The notes: generated from the sequence alone by a model not told the origin. 64,000 nucleotides of DNA from Mobilicoccus massiliensis (GCF_000826525.2 NZ_LN651327.1:1-64000), one strand, 5' to 3'; counted from the stretch's first letter, positions 42,276-51,547 are shown. Program-made: numbers and translations.

Positions 42276-43982
42276 ATGACCATCACGCGCGAACGCACCT
42301 CACCCTCCAACCGCGGCGAAAAGTCCGGAAAGCCCGAAAAGCCCCGCAGGAGCGAGGGCCAGTGGGCGGCCGGCGACCGTGAGCCCCTCAACCACAACGA
42401 GGAGTTCAAGGCGGCCGACAACCCCCTCAACGTCCGCGAACGCATCGTCTCCACGTACGCCGTTCAGGGCTACGACTCGATCGCGCCCGACGACCTGCGG
42501 GGCCGGTTTCGCTGGATGGGCCTGTACACCCAGCGGGCGCCGGGCATCGACGGCGGACGCACCGCCCAGGTGCCCCCGGAGGAGCTCGACGCCCGGCACT
42601 TCATGATGCGGATCCGGGTCGACGGCGGGGTCGTCTCCATCGACCAGCTCGACGCGATCGCCGACGTGTCGACGCGGTACGCGCGGGATTCGGCCGACAT
42701 CACCGACCGGCAGAACATCCAGCTCCACTGGGTCGAGATCGAGGACGTCCCCGCGATCTGGGAACGGCTCGAATCGGTGGGGTTGTGGACGCAGGAGGCG
42801 TGCGGCGACTGCCCGCGCGTCGTCATCGGTTCGCCGCTGGCCGGGCGCAGCGCGACCGAGATCCTCGACCCGACGCCGGCCGTCGAGCAGATCAAGCAGA
42901 TGCTGCGCGAGGACCCCTCGCTGGCCAACCTGCCGCGTAAGTTCAAGACCTCGGTGTCGTGGGCGTGGGACGCCGTGCCCGAGATCAACGACGTCTCGTT
43001 CGTGGGGGTCGAGCACCCCGAGTACGGGCCGGGATTCGACGTGCTCGTCGGCGGCGGACTCTCCACGAGCGCTCACCTCGCGCCGCGGCTCGGCGCGTGG
43101 GTGCCGCTGGCGGAGGTGCCGGAGGTGTGGCACGCCGTCGTCGAGCTGTTCCGCGACTGGGGATACCGGCGTCTGCGCAACAAGGCACGCCTCAAGTACC
43201 TCGTCGCCGACTGGGGGCCCGAGAAGGTGCGGGAGGTGCTCGAGACCCAGTTCCTCCACCGGCGACTCCTCGACGGTCCGCCGGCCCAGGCGCCGGAGCA
43301 CCCGATCGACTACGTCGGCGTCACCGAACAGCAGGACGGCCGGGTGGCGGTGGGGTTCGCCCCGATCGCCGGGCGGGTCAGCGGCAGCGCGCTGCAGGCG
43401 GTGGCCGACGCGGCTCGCGTGGCGGGATCGGGGCACGTGGCGTTCACCCCGTTGCAGAAGCTCGTCGTGCTCGACGTCCAGCCCGAGCGTGTCGACGCGC
43501 TGGTCGAGGCGCTCGAGCCGCACGGCCTGTTCGCTCGCGCGAGCACGTGGCGTCGCGGCACGATCGCGTGCACGGGTCTGGAGTACTGCAAGCTCGCCAT
43601 CGTCGAGACCAAGGGCCGCGCCCACGAGCTCGTCGCCGACCTCGAGCGTCGGCTCGCCGACATCGATCTCGAGCATCCCATCGCGATCAACATCAACGGA
43701 TGCCCGAACTCGTGCGCGCGCATCCAGGTCGCCGACATCGGACTCAAGGGCCAGATCGTGCAGGACGCCGACGGCAACCAGGTCGAGGGCTTCCAGGCGC
43801 ACCTCGGCGGGGAGCTCGGCCCCGACGCCGGCTACGGCCGCAAGCTGCGCGGGCACAAGGTCACCTCGGCCGAACTCGGCGACTACGTCGAGCGCCTCGT
43901 GCGCGCCTACGACCGCGACCGTCGCGACGGCGAACGGTTCGCGCAGTGGGTGGCGAGGAGCGACGAGGACGTCCTGCGATGA
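42276..43982 (+). CDS. sir: Assimilatory (ferredoxin) sulfite reductase
   Basis: A 568-residue siroheme/[4Fe-4S] enzyme reducing sulfite to sulfide with six electrons, probably from ferredoxin. The cluster cysteines are CX5C at residues 432/438 (ACTGLEYCK) and CX3C at 476/480 (GCPNSCARI). The N-terminal repeat has the siroheme-binding SADITDRQNIQLHWVEIEDV. A nitrite reductase reading is possible from family similarity alone, but the cysH-cysC-cysDN neighbours settle it as sulfite reductase. Its stop overlaps the cysH start (ATGA). Confidence 0.93.
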   Translation: MTITRERTSPSNRGEKSGKPEKPRRSEGQWAAGDREPLNHNEEFKAADNPLNVRERIVSTYAVQGYDSIAPDDLRGRFRWMGLYTQRAPGIDGGRTAQVPPEELDARHFMMRIRVDGGVVSIDQLDAIADVSTRYARDSADITDRQNIQLHWVEIEDVPAIWERLESVGLWTQEACGDCPRVVIGSPLAGRSATEILDPTPAVEQIKQMLREDPSLANLPRKFKTSVSWAWDAVPEINDVSFVGVEHPEYGPGFDVLVGGGLSTSAHLAPRLGAWVPLAEVPEVWHAVVELFRDWGYRRLRNKARLKYLVADWGPEKVREVLETQFLHRRLLDGPPAQAPEHPIDYVGVTEQQDGRVAVGFAPIAGRVSGSALQAVADAARVAGSGHVAFTPLQKLVVLDVQPERVDALVEALEPHGLFARASTWRRGTIACTGLEYCKLAIVETKGRAHELVADLERRLADIDLEHPIAININGCPNSCARIQVADIGLKGQIVQDADGNQVEGFQAHLGGELGPDAGYGRKLRGHKVTSAELGDYVERLVRAYDRDRRDGERFAQWVARSDEDVLR

Positions 43983-44791
43983 GCACCGAGCACAATGAGG
44001 AGCCCCGCGGCGCGCGACCGGGGCTGACCCTGGTGGCCGACCGGGAGTCCGTGCGGGACGTCGAGGAGTTGCGGGCGCTCGCGGTCGAGGGCGCGCGTCG
44101 CTTCGGTGGCGACGTGGACGCTCGCGCGGTGATCGCATGGGCGGCCGAGACGTTCGGTCCGCGGTGGGCGATCACGGCGTCGATGCAGGACACGGTGCTG
44201 GCGCATCTGGTCTCACAGGTGGCGCCGGGCACGGACCTGTTGTTCCTCGAGACCGGCTACCACTTCGCGCAGACCCTGGCGACACGGGACGCGGTGCGCG
44301 AGCGCTATGACCTCGTCGTTCACGATCTGCGTCCCGATCAGAGCCCGGCCGAGCAGGACGAGGCGTACGGGGTGGACTTGTACCGATCCAACCCCGACCT
44401 GTGCTGCCTGCTGCGCAAGGAGACCCCGCTCGAGGAGGCCTTGTACCGATACGAGGCGTGGGCGACGGGGGCACGACGCACCGAGTCGCCGACACGTGCC
44501 GGCACCCGGCAGATCGCGTTCGACGAACGCCGGCAGCGCGTGCGTCTCGCTCCGCTCGCGGCGTGGAGCGACGCCGACGTCGAGCGATACGCCGACGAGC
44601 ACGACGTCATCCGCAATCCGCTGCTCGACCAGGGCTATCCCTCCATCGGCTGCGCCACGTGCACTCGCAAGGTGCTCCCCGGAGAGGACCCCCGGGCCGG
44701 CCGCTGGAGCGGCACGGCCAAGACCGAATGCGGAATCAACGTGAGCGAGCCGCGGCCCGTGCACGCCCTGCGAACCGAGAGGACGGCATGA
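43979..44791 (+). CDS. cysH: APS reductase (CysH)
   Basis: A 270-residue adenylylsulfate reductase making sulfite from APS with thioredoxin. The [4Fe-4S] cysteines typical of the APS-using form are present: CC at 142-143 (DLCCLLRKETP) and CxxC at 225/228 (GCATCTR). The catalytic Cys is 251 in KTECGIN, where most homologues have ECGIH. The nucleotide-binding ITASMQDTVLAHLVSQ is at about 64. It overlaps sir upstream and cysC downstream by 4 bases each. Two internal TTGTACCGAT stretches (44378 and 44441) use codons uncommon here. Confidence 0.93.
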   Translation: MSTEHNEEPRGARPGLTLVADRESVRDVEELRALAVEGARRFGGDVDARAVIAWAAETFGPRWAITASMQDTVLAHLVSQVAPGTDLLFLETGYHFAQTLATRDAVRERYDLVVHDLRPDQSPAEQDEAYGVDLYRSNPDLCCLLRKETPLEEALYRYEAWATGARRTESPTRAGTRQIAFDERRQRVRLAPLAAWSDADVERYADEHDVIRNPLLDQGYPSIGCATCTRKVLPGEDPRAGRWSGTAKTECGINVSEPRPVHALRTERTA

Positions 44792-45369
44792 CCGCCACGA
44801 CCACCGAGATCCTTCCCCCGCGGCTTCACCACGCTGCTGCTCCCGGCGCCACCGTGTGGTTGACCGGATTGTCCGGAGCGGGCAAGTCCACCATCGCGAC
44901 GGCCCTCGCTCGCATTCTCGACAACGGGCGGCCCGTCGAGGTGCTCGACGGCGACGAGCTGCGCGAGAACCTCTCACCGGGGCTCGGGTTCTCGCGGGCC
45001 GACCGCGATGCGCACGTCACCCGGGTCGGCTACCTCGCCCGCACCCTGGCCCGGCACGGCGTGCTCGCGATCGTGCCCGTCATCGCCCCCTACCGCTCGA
45101 CGCGGGAGGCCGTGCGTACCGCCCACGAGCGTGCCGGGGTGCCGTACGTCGAGATCCACGTCTCGACGCCGGTGAGCGAGTGCGCCCGCCGCGACGTCAA
45201 GGGTCTCTACGCCCGGCAGGCCGCGGGCGAGATCGCCCACCTCACCGGCGTCGACGACCCCTACGAGGACCCCTCCGCCCCCGACCTCCGGCTCGACACG
45301 AGCGGCACCGACCTGGCCGCCGACGTCGAGGCGGTGCTCACCCTGCTGCACGAGAAGGGACTGCGATGA
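44788..45369 (+). CDS. cysC: Adenylylsulfate kinase (CysC)
   Basis: A 193-residue APS kinase producing PAPS from APS and ATP. Walker A is TVWLTGLSGAGKSTIATALA. Substrate-binding segments are EVLDGDELRENLSPGLGFSR and APYRSTREAVRTAHERAGVPY, with KGLYARQAAGEI near the C-terminus. Since CysH is of the APS-using type, PAPS is not needed for sulfite formation; the kinase may serve sulfotransferases or buffer APS. It overlaps cysH and cysD by 4 bases each. Confidence 0.93.
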   Translation: MTATTTEILPPRLHHAAAPGATVWLTGLSGAGKSTIATALARILDNGRPVEVLDGDELRENLSPGLGFSRADRDAHVTRVGYLARTLARHGVLAIVPVIAPYRSTREAVRTAHERAGVPYVEIHVSTPVSECARRDVKGLYARQAAGEIAHLTGVDDPYEDPSAPDLRLDTSGTDLAADVEAVLTLLHEKGLR

Positions 45370-46307
45370 CCACGCTCACAGATGTATCGACACAAGTTCG
45401 TGACAACGACCGCCTCATGGACGCGAGCCTGCGTGCCCTGGAGGCCGAGGCCATCCAGATCGTGCGCGAGGTCGTCGCCGAGTTCGACCGCCCCGCACTG
45501 TTGTTCAGCGGCGGCAAGGACTCCGCGGTGCTCCTGCACGTGGCCCGCAAGGCGCTCGCGCCCGCGCCGCTGCCGATCACGCTGCTCCACGTCGACACCG
45601 GCCACAACCTGCCCGAGGTCATCGAGTTCCGCGACCGGGTCGTGGCCGACGGCAGGCACGAGCTCGTCGTCGCCGCGGTCGAGGACTGGATCGCCGACGG
45701 GCGTCTCACCGAACGCCCCGACGGCACCCGCAACCCGCTGCAGACGGTCCCGCTGCTCGACACGATCAACGAGCGGCGATTCGACGCCGTCCTCGGCGGA
45801 GCACGTCGCGACGAGGACCGTGCCCGAGCCAAGGAGCGGATCTTCTCGATCCGCGACGCGTTCGGCGGCTGGGATCCGCGCACCCAGCGACCGGAGCTCT
45901 GGACGCTCTACAACGGGCGACACGCTCCCGGTGAGCACACCCGCGTGTTCCCGCTGAGCAACTGGACCGAGCTCGACATCTGGCGCTACATCGCTGCCGA
46001 GGACGTCGCGCTGCCGAGCATCTACTACGCCCACGAGCGACCCGTCTGGCGCCGCGACGGCATGTGGATGACGCCCGGCCCCTGGGGCAGCCCCAAGGAG
46101 GACGAGCACCTCGAGACCCGCACCGTGCGGTACCGCACCGTAGGCGACGGCTCGTGCACCGGAGCCGTCGACTCGACCGCGACGACGATCGAGGCCGTCA
46201 TCGCCGAGATCAGCGTCAGTCGCCTCACCGAGCGTGGTGCGACCCGCGCCGACGACCGCCTGTCGGAGGCCGCCATGGAGGACCGCAAGAAGGAGGGCTA
46301 CTTCTGA
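45366..46307 (+). CDS. cysD: Sulfate adenylyltransferase small subunit (CysD)
   Basis: A 313-residue PP-loop ATP sulfurylase subunit that forms APS from sulfate and ATP with CysN. The PP-loop is PALLFSGGKDSAVLLHVARK. Other conserved parts are LHVDTGHNLPEVIEFRD, FDAVLGGARRDEDRARAKER and RVFPLSNWTELDIWRYI; the C-terminal RLTERGATRADDRLSEAAME and KKEGYF are typical. ATG 45366 overlaps the cysC stop. Codons 7-12 are unusually AT-rich. Confidence 0.95.
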   Translation: MTTLTDVSTQVRDNDRLMDASLRALEAEAIQIVREVVAEFDRPALLFSGGKDSAVLLHVARKALAPAPLPITLLHVDTGHNLPEVIEFRDRVVADGRHELVVAAVEDWIADGRLTERPDGTRNPLQTVPLLDTINERRFDAVLGGARRDEDRARAKERIFSIRDAFGGWDPRTQRPELWTLYNGRHAPGEHTRVFPLSNWTELDIWRYIAAEDVALPSIYYAHERPVWRRDGMWMTPGPWGSPKEDEHLETRTVRYRTVGDGSCTGAVDSTATTIEAVIAEISVSRLTERGATRADDRLSEAAMEDRKKEGYF

Positions 46308-47695
46308 TGAGCACCACCGAGACCCACGCCGGTGTCGCCACCGGCGAGCCGACCACGGTCGACGCCTCCGTCGAGGCGGCCGACGCGACGGAGCTCCTCG
46401 AGTCGCCGCGCACCCACCTGCGGTTCGTCGTCGCCGGCAGCGTCGACGACGGAAAGTCCACGCTCGTCGGACGGCTGCTGTTCGACACCAAGTCGATCCT
46501 CGCCGACACGTTCGACTCGATCACCGACGCGAGCCGTCGCCGCGGCTCCGAACAGGTCGATCTCGCGCTGCTCACCGACGGGCTGCGCGCGGAGCGCGAG
46601 CAGGGCATCACGATCGACGTGGCCTACCGCTACTTCCAGACCCCCACGCGCAGCTACGTGCTGGCCGACACCCCGGGTCACACCCAGTACACGCGCAACA
46701 CGGTCACGGGAGCGTCGACGGCCCAGGCCGCGGTCGTGCTCGTCGACGTGCGCAACGGTGTATCGGTACAAACACGACGCCACCTCGCGGTGATGGCTCT
46801 GCTCAAGGTGCCCGCCGTGGTCATCGCCGTCAACAAGATGGACGCCGTCGGGTGGTCGCAGGAGCGCTTCGACGAGGTCGCGGCCGACGCCCGCCGGGTC
46901 GCGCGCAACGTCGGCCTGGCCGACGTCGAGGTGCTGCCCGTCAGCGCGCTGACCGGGCAGAACGTCGTCGACTCCGACGAGGCCGACGACCCCGCCGGTG
47001 CGTGGTACACCGGGCCCGCCCTCCTCGATGTGCTCGAGGCGGTCGACGCCACGCCGCGCACGGCCGCGGCGCCGTTCCGCATGCCGGTGCAACTCGTCAT
47101 CCGGCCCCGGACGCCCGAGCACCCCGACTACCGCGGCCTCGCCGGCCGGATCGCGACCGGCACCCTCTCCGTCGGCGACGTCGTCGTCGCCCTGCCCAGC
47201 GGGGTCACCTCGACCGTCACGGGCATCGACTCGCCGGGCGGTCCGGTCGAGCAGGCCACGGCGGGGGAGTCGGTGACGGTACTGCTCGCCGACGAGTTCG
47301 ACATCGGACGCGGCGAGGTGCTCGCCCATCCCGCGTCCGCGCCGCAGGTCGTCTCGGAGATCGACGGGGTCGTGTGCTGGCTCGCCGAGCGTCCCTCGTC
47401 ACCGAACCAGCGGGTGCTGATCAAAGCCGGTACCAAGGTGGCGCGCGGGATGCTCACCACCACCGGGCTGCGATGGGACGTCGACGAGCAGACCTGGACC
47501 GAGACCACCGAACAGGCACAGCTCAACGACATCGTCCGCGTCGGCATCCGGCTCGCCGAGTCGGTCGCCGTGGACGACTACGTCGACGATCCCCGCACCG
47601 GCGGATTCCTCGTCATCGACCCGAGCTCCGGCGCCACGCTCGCCGCCGGGATGACCGGCAACCCGCTGCTGCGCAGCTTCGATCCGAGGATCTGA
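46307..47695 (+). CDS. cysN: Sulfate adenylyltransferase GTPase subunit (CysN)
   Basis: A 462-residue EF-Tu-like GTPase that drives CysD. The P-loop is VAGSVDDGKSTLVGRLL, switch II is LADTPGHTQYTRN, and the NKMD motif lies in VIAVNKMDAVGW. Beta-barrel domains II and III follow. There is no fused CysC domain, in agreement with the separate cysC gene. The start shares one base with the cysD stop (TGATG). The segment VSVQT at 46760 uses five AT-ending or AT-rich codons in a row. Confidence 0.95.
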   Translation: MSTTETHAGVATGEPTTVDASVEAADATELLESPRTHLRFVVAGSVDDGKSTLVGRLLFDTKSILADTFDSITDASRRRGSEQVDLALLTDGLRAEREQGITIDVAYRYFQTPTRSYVLADTPGHTQYTRNTVTGASTAQAAVVLVDVRNGVSVQTRRHLAVMALLKVPAVVIAVNKMDAVGWSQERFDEVAADARRVARNVGLADVEVLPVSALTGQNVVDSDEADDPAGAWYTGPALLDVLEAVDATPRTAAAPFRMPVQLVIRPRTPEHPDYRGLAGRIATGTLSVGDVVVALPSGVTSTVTGIDSPGGPVEQATAGESVTVLLADEFDIGRGEVLAHPASAPQVVSEIDGVVCWLAERPSSPNQRVLIKAGTKVARGMLTTTGLRWDVDEQTWTETTEQAQLNDIVRVGIRLAESVAVDDYVDDPRTGGFLVIDPSSGATLAAGMTGNPLLRSFDPRI

Positions 47696-47697
47696 CG

Positions 47698-48447
47698 ATG
47701 TCGACCCTGCTGCTCGTCGCGCACGGCAGCCGTGACCCGCGCTCGGCCCGAGCGCTGCGCGGATTGGCCGACGCGGTCCGATCACGGGTCGCGTCGGTGC
47801 CGTCGAACGGAGAACCGCCGCTCTGGGATCGGGTGGAGCTCGCGTTCCTCGAGTTCTCGTCCCCGGTGCTCGAGGACGTGACCGCGGATCTGCGGGGCGA
47901 GGTCGTCGTCGTCCCGCTGCTGCTCGCCGAGGCGTTCCACGCCCGGTTCGACCTGCCCGGCCGCCTCGCCGCCGTGCAGGACGCCCGGAGCGACGTGCAC
48001 TTCACGACCACTCCCGTGCTCGGGCCGTCGCCGCTGCTCGACGCCGCCGTCGCCCGTCGTGGCGCGGAGTTGCTCGGCCGCGGACGCGACGGGCTCGTCG
48101 TGCTCGCAACCGGCTCGTCACGGCGGCGCGCCAACGCCGAGGTCGACGACGTCGCGACTCGCGTCGGGCACCGTCTCGGCGTTCCGGTCGCCGCGGCGGC
48201 GGTCACGCGAGGTGCCGGACGACGCACGCTGGACGAGGCGCTCGCCCGGCTGCGCACCGCCGGGGCACGGAGTGTCGGCGTCGTCCCGTGGTTCCTCGCT
48301 CCCGGTCGTCTGCTGGACGCCGGCTGTTCGCAGGCCGCCGACGCGGGTGTCACCGACGTCGCGCGGCCACTCGCCGACGACCCGTCGCTCGCCTCACTCG
48401 TGCTCGACCGAGCCCACGACACCCGAGGCCTCACCGCCGCCGCCTGA
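47698..48447 (+). CDS. Sirohydrochlorin chelatase-like protein (CbiX/SirB)
   Basis: A 249-residue protein with two CbiX-type domains. The N-terminal motif LLLVAHGSRDPRSARALRGL holds the His used for metal binding, and VVVVPLLLAEAFHARFDLPG the second. The C-terminal half repeats the fold (GVVPWFLAPGRLLDAGCSQA). It probably inserts Fe into sirohydrochlorin to make siroheme for the sulfite reductase of the same operon. It begins two bases after the cysN stop. Confidence 0.87.
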   Translation: MSTLLLVAHGSRDPRSARALRGLADAVRSRVASVPSNGEPPLWDRVELAFLEFSSPVLEDVTADLRGEVVVVPLLLAEAFHARFDLPGRLAAVQDARSDVHFTTTPVLGPSPLLDAAVARRGAELLGRGRDGLVVLATGSSRRRANAEVDDVATRVGHRLGVPVAAAAVTRGAGRRTLDEALARLRTAGARSVGVVPWFLAPGRLLDAGCSQAADAGVTDVARPLADDPSLASLVLDRAHDTRGLTAAA

Positions 48448-48548
48448 CCCCCACCGCTCAAACAGGCGCCTCCACCCGACCCGCCCCCCGATCCCGCCTC
48501 CCGTTCCCGTTTCCCCCACCTCCCGTTTCCCGTTCAGAGAAGGTGCTC

Positions 48549-49460
48549 ATGCGTTCTCTCATCGTCCTGGCCCTCGTGGGCTTCGGAGCCCAACTCGTCG
48601 ACGGCAGTCTCGGCATGGCCTACGGCGTCACGTCGACGACGTTGCTGCTGGCCGCGGGCACCAACCCCGCAGCGGCGTCGGCCACCGTGCACCTCGCCGA
48701 GGTCGGCACGACACTGGCCTCCGGGGTCTCCCATCACCGGTTCGGCAACGTCGACTGGCGGGTCGTGCGCCGCATCGGTGTGCCCGGGGCAGTCGGTGCG
48801 TTCGCGGGCGCGACGTTTCTGTCGTGGGTGTCGACGGAGGCCGCCGCGCCGATCATGTCGGGCATCCTGCTCGCCCTCGGCCTCTACGTGCTGGCACGCT
48901 TCACGTTCCTCGACCTGCCACGGCACCGCGAGGGACGGCCGCTCGGGCGCCGGTTCCTCTCGCCGCTCGGCCTCGTCGGCGGATTCGTCGACGCCACCGG
49001 CGGCGGTGGCTGGGGGCCGATCGGAACTCCCGCGATCCTCGCCAGCGGACGCATGGAGCCCCGCAAGGTCGTCGGCTCGATCGACACGAGCGAGTTCCTC
49101 GTCTCCGTCGCGGCGAGCGCCGGGTTCCTCGTCGGCATCGGACACCAGGTCGTCGTGCCGGGCATGGCCCTCGCGCTTCTGGCCGGTGGACTCGTCGCCG
49201 CCCCGATCGCGGCCTGGCTCGTGCGCCTCGTCCCTCCGCGGGTGTTGGGATCGGCGGTCGGCGGCGTCATCGTCCTCACCAACGCCCGCACGATCCTCGA
49301 GAGCGATGTCGTGAGCGCCGTGCCCGGCGTTCTCCCCACGGTCCTCGGGGTGATCGCCGTCCTGTGGATCGCCGCGGTCGCCTACTCCGTCCGCGCCCAC
49401 CTCAAGAGCCGGACGATCCCGACCGCCACCCTCCAACCTGCCTCCGTGAACGAGGGTTGA
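48549..49460 (+). CDS. TauE/SafE-family sulfite/sulfur-compound permease
   Basis: A 303-residue membrane protein with about eight helices. The repeated family motifs are LVDGSLGMAYGVTSTTLLLA in the first half and LVGGFVDATGGGGWGPIGTP in the second. Such proteins export or import sulfite, sulfonates or organosulfur acids. At the end of the sulfate operon it may be the sulfate/sulfite transporter or a safety valve for sulfite. AGAGAAGG precedes ATG 48549. A pyrimidine-rich tract (about 48470-48535) separates it from the chelatase gene. Confidence 0.87.
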   Translation: MRSLIVLALVGFGAQLVDGSLGMAYGVTSTTLLLAAGTNPAAASATVHLAEVGTTLASGVSHHRFGNVDWRVVRRIGVPGAVGAFAGATFLSWVSTEAAAPIMSGILLALGLYVLARFTFLDLPRHREGRPLGRRFLSPLGLVGGFVDATGGGGWGPIGTPAILASGRMEPRKVVGSIDTSEFLVSVAASAGFLVGIGHQVVVPGMALALLAGGLVAAPIAAWLVRLVPPRVLGSAVGGVIVLTNARTILESDVVSAVPGVLPTVLGVIAVLWIAAVAYSVRAHLKSRTIPTATLQPASVNEG

Positions 49461-49641
49461 TCCCGGTTGTCCCGGCGTCATGCCGCGCGCGCCCACCACG
49501 ACCTCCCCGCCTCCCCGGCCGCCACGAGACTCGTCCTCATGCCCGTCCTCATCGGCCCGCGCTGCGACGGCGCATACCCCTGAGGCGGTAGCGAGCCGGT
49601 TCGCCCTCTGCTCCTGGACCGTGTCCCCGAGCGCGCGCATC

Positions 49642-50409
49642 ATGGCACCGATGTCCTTCGATCCGACCGACGACGACTTCGGCGTCAGCCCCTGGCTGTA
49701 CCCCGGCCGCCCCGCGCACACGAGCGGGGTGCTGACCGGTGACCGGTTCGTCGCGCTCGACGCCTCCCCCGACGGGCTCGAGGCCGTCCTCCGCGGGACC
49801 GGTGAGGCGCCGCTGTCACGGCGCACGATCGTCGTCGCGATCGGCTCCAATGCCTCGCCGGCGGTCATGCATCGCAAGTTCTCGACCCGATCGGTCTCGA
49901 CGACGATCCCGTTCCTCACCGGCACGGTGACGAACATCGCGGTCGGCCACAGCGCGCACGTCAGTCGCCCCGGCTACGTCCCGGCAGCACCGTTCCACTC
50001 GCCGGGATCGTGCACTCCCGTCGTCGCGTCCTTGCTCGACCGTGCTCAACTGCGGGCCCTCGACGAGACCGAGCCCACGTACACCCGGGTGGAAATGGAG
50101 CGCGACCGGTCGCGCCTCACCCTCGATCGCGCGAAGGCTCCGGCCGTCTACGCCCTCTACGTCTCCCGTCGCGGCCTGCTCGCGTTGGACGGGCGGCACC
50201 CGACGCCGCTCACCACGCAGGACGAGGTGTTGCCGCTGTTGTATCAATACATGACGAGTGATTCTCGTGGTCACGACTTGCAACGGGTGATGCGACGGCT
50301 CGCGCGGGATGAGAGCTTGCGCGAACTCGTCCGATCGCGGCTGCGCGCGGCCGGCCTCGTCGCCCCCTCGGGTCTGGGCGGCGAGGACGCCGAGATCGGC
50401 GCATCCTGA
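49642..50409 (+). CDS. Gamma-glutamylcyclotransferase-like (AIG2-type) protein
   Basis: A 255-residue protein with the cyclotransferase-like opening IVVAIGSNASPAVMHRKFST (compare YGSNM in the family), then VTNIAVGHSAHVSRPGYVPA and LDRAQLRALDETEPTYTRVE, with the acidic region expected for a catalytic Glu. The family splits gamma-glutamyl or related bonds; assignment by overall resemblance only. The start may be ATG 49642 or 49651; neither has a clear ribosome-binding site. A TTGTATCAATACAT stretch at 50239 stands out by low GC. Confidence 0.6.
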   Translation: MAPMSFDPTDDDFGVSPWLYPGRPAHTSGVLTGDRFVALDASPDGLEAVLRGTGEAPLSRRTIVVAIGSNASPAVMHRKFSTRSVSTTIPFLTGTVTNIAVGHSAHVSRPGYVPAAPFHSPGSCTPVVASLLDRAQLRALDETEPTYTRVEMERDRSRLTLDRAKAPAVYALYVSRRGLLALDGRHPTPLTTQDEVLPLLYQYMTSDSRGHDLQRVMRRLARDESLRELVRSRLRAAGLVAPSGLGGEDAEIGAS

Positions 50410-50506
50410 GCTCGATCTCACTGGCGGCGACCTTGTCACGCGCACCTCGTCATGGATCGTCGTCGACCCGACGACGATGCGGCACGCAGGGCCGATCCGG
50501 ACCACA

Positions 50507-51490
50507 ATGAGCCTCGTGATCGTCGACAAGGCCGTGTACCTCGAGGGTGTCCGCTACTCGTGCAACGACCCCAGCGAGGAGCTCGAGAAGCTGCGCGAGC
50601 AGGGCAACGGGTTCCTCTGGATCGGGGTGAAGGACCCCACGCACGAGGAGTTCGCCGAGCTCGACGACGAGTTGCACCTCCACCCGCTCGCGGTCGAGGA
50701 CGCCCTCACCGGCAACCAGCGGCCCAAGATCGACGTGTACGAGGAGTCGATCTTCGTCTCGCTCAAGACGATGCGGTACGTCGAGGCCACGAGTGACGTC
50801 GAGACCGGCGAGCTCATGATGTTCGTCGGCGACCGGTTCGTGCTGACGGTTCGCAACGGCGAGGCCAATCCGCTCGCCGGTCTGCGCGCTACGCTCGAAC
50901 GGCGCCCGGAGCGGCTGCGGCTCGGTCCGCTCGCCGTCATGCACGCCGTGCTCGACCTCATCGTCGACACCTACCTGCGCATCGACACCGACCTCGCGGC
51001 CGACCTCAGCGACATCGAGGAGGCCGTGTTCGACGGCGATCGTGACGTGCAGAGCACCGACATCTACAAGCTCAAGCGCGAGGTGCTCGAGTTCAAGCGC
51101 GGTGCGGTGCCGCTCGTGCTGCCGTTGCGACGGCTCGTCTCGGGTGACACCCGCTCGCTCGTTCCCAAGAAGCTGCGGCCCTTCTTCGCCGACGTGCTCG
51201 ACCACCTGATGCAGGTCGTGGAGCACGCCGAGGGGTACGACAAACTGCTCTCCGACATCCTCTCGGCGTACCTGTCGCAGATCTCGGTGCAGCAGAACGA
51301 GGACATGCGCAAGATCTCGGCGTGGGTCGCCATCGCGGCGCTGCCGACGATGATCGCCGGCATCTACGGCATGAACTTCGACAACATGCCCGAGTTGCAT
51401 TGGAAGTACGGTTACTTCGTCGTCATCGGCGTCATCGTCACCGCTTGCGTCGGCCTGTACACCCTGTTTCGGCGCGCCGACTGGCTCTGA
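50507..51490 (+). CDS. corA: CorA-family magnesium/divalent metal transporter
   Basis: A 327-residue CorA-type channel. The long N-terminal cytoplasmic domain ends in the stalk helix. Two C-terminal helices carry the selectivity signature YGMN in PTMIAGIYGMNFDNMPELHW. The end YTLFRRADWL has the usual basic residue patch. It forms pentamers that admit Mg2+, Co2+ or Ni2+. ATG 50507 fits the family length; ATG 50477 is an alternative. It lies alone between the cyclotransferase-like and aldo/keto reductase genes. Confidence 0.93.
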   Translation: MSLVIVDKAVYLEGVRYSCNDPSEELEKLREQGNGFLWIGVKDPTHEEFAELDDELHLHPLAVEDALTGNQRPKIDVYEESIFVSLKTMRYVEATSDVETGELMMFVGDRFVLTVRNGEANPLAGLRATLERRPERLRLGPLAVMHAVLDLIVDTYLRIDTDLAADLSDIEEAVFDGDRDVQSTDIYKLKREVLEFKRGAVPLVLPLRRLVSGDTRSLVPKKLRPFFADVLDHLMQVVEHAEGYDKLLSDILSAYLSQISVQQNEDMRKISAWVAIAALPTMIAGIYGMNFDNMPELHWKYGYFVVIGVIVTACVGLYTLFRRADWL

Positions 51491-51547
51491 CTCCCGCCTC
51501 GTCGGCAGGAATGGTGCCGGCGCGTACCCCGCCCGAAGGAGAACACC

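Larger units (their letters stand above)
44378..46771. repeat. Recurring 14-bp motif TTGTAYCGRTACAA-like inside cysH, cysD and cysN
   Basis: Four copies lie at 44378-44391 (TTGTACCGATCCAA), 44441-44454 (TTGTACCGATACGA), 45382-45395 (ATGTATCGACACAA) and 46758-46771 (GTGTATCGGTACAA). The 10-mer TTGTACCGAT is exact in the first two and, inverted, in the last. They force TTG, CGA, GTA, CAA and ACA codons, uncommon in this GC-rich window. A weaker copy is at 50239-50252. Confidence 0.55.
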
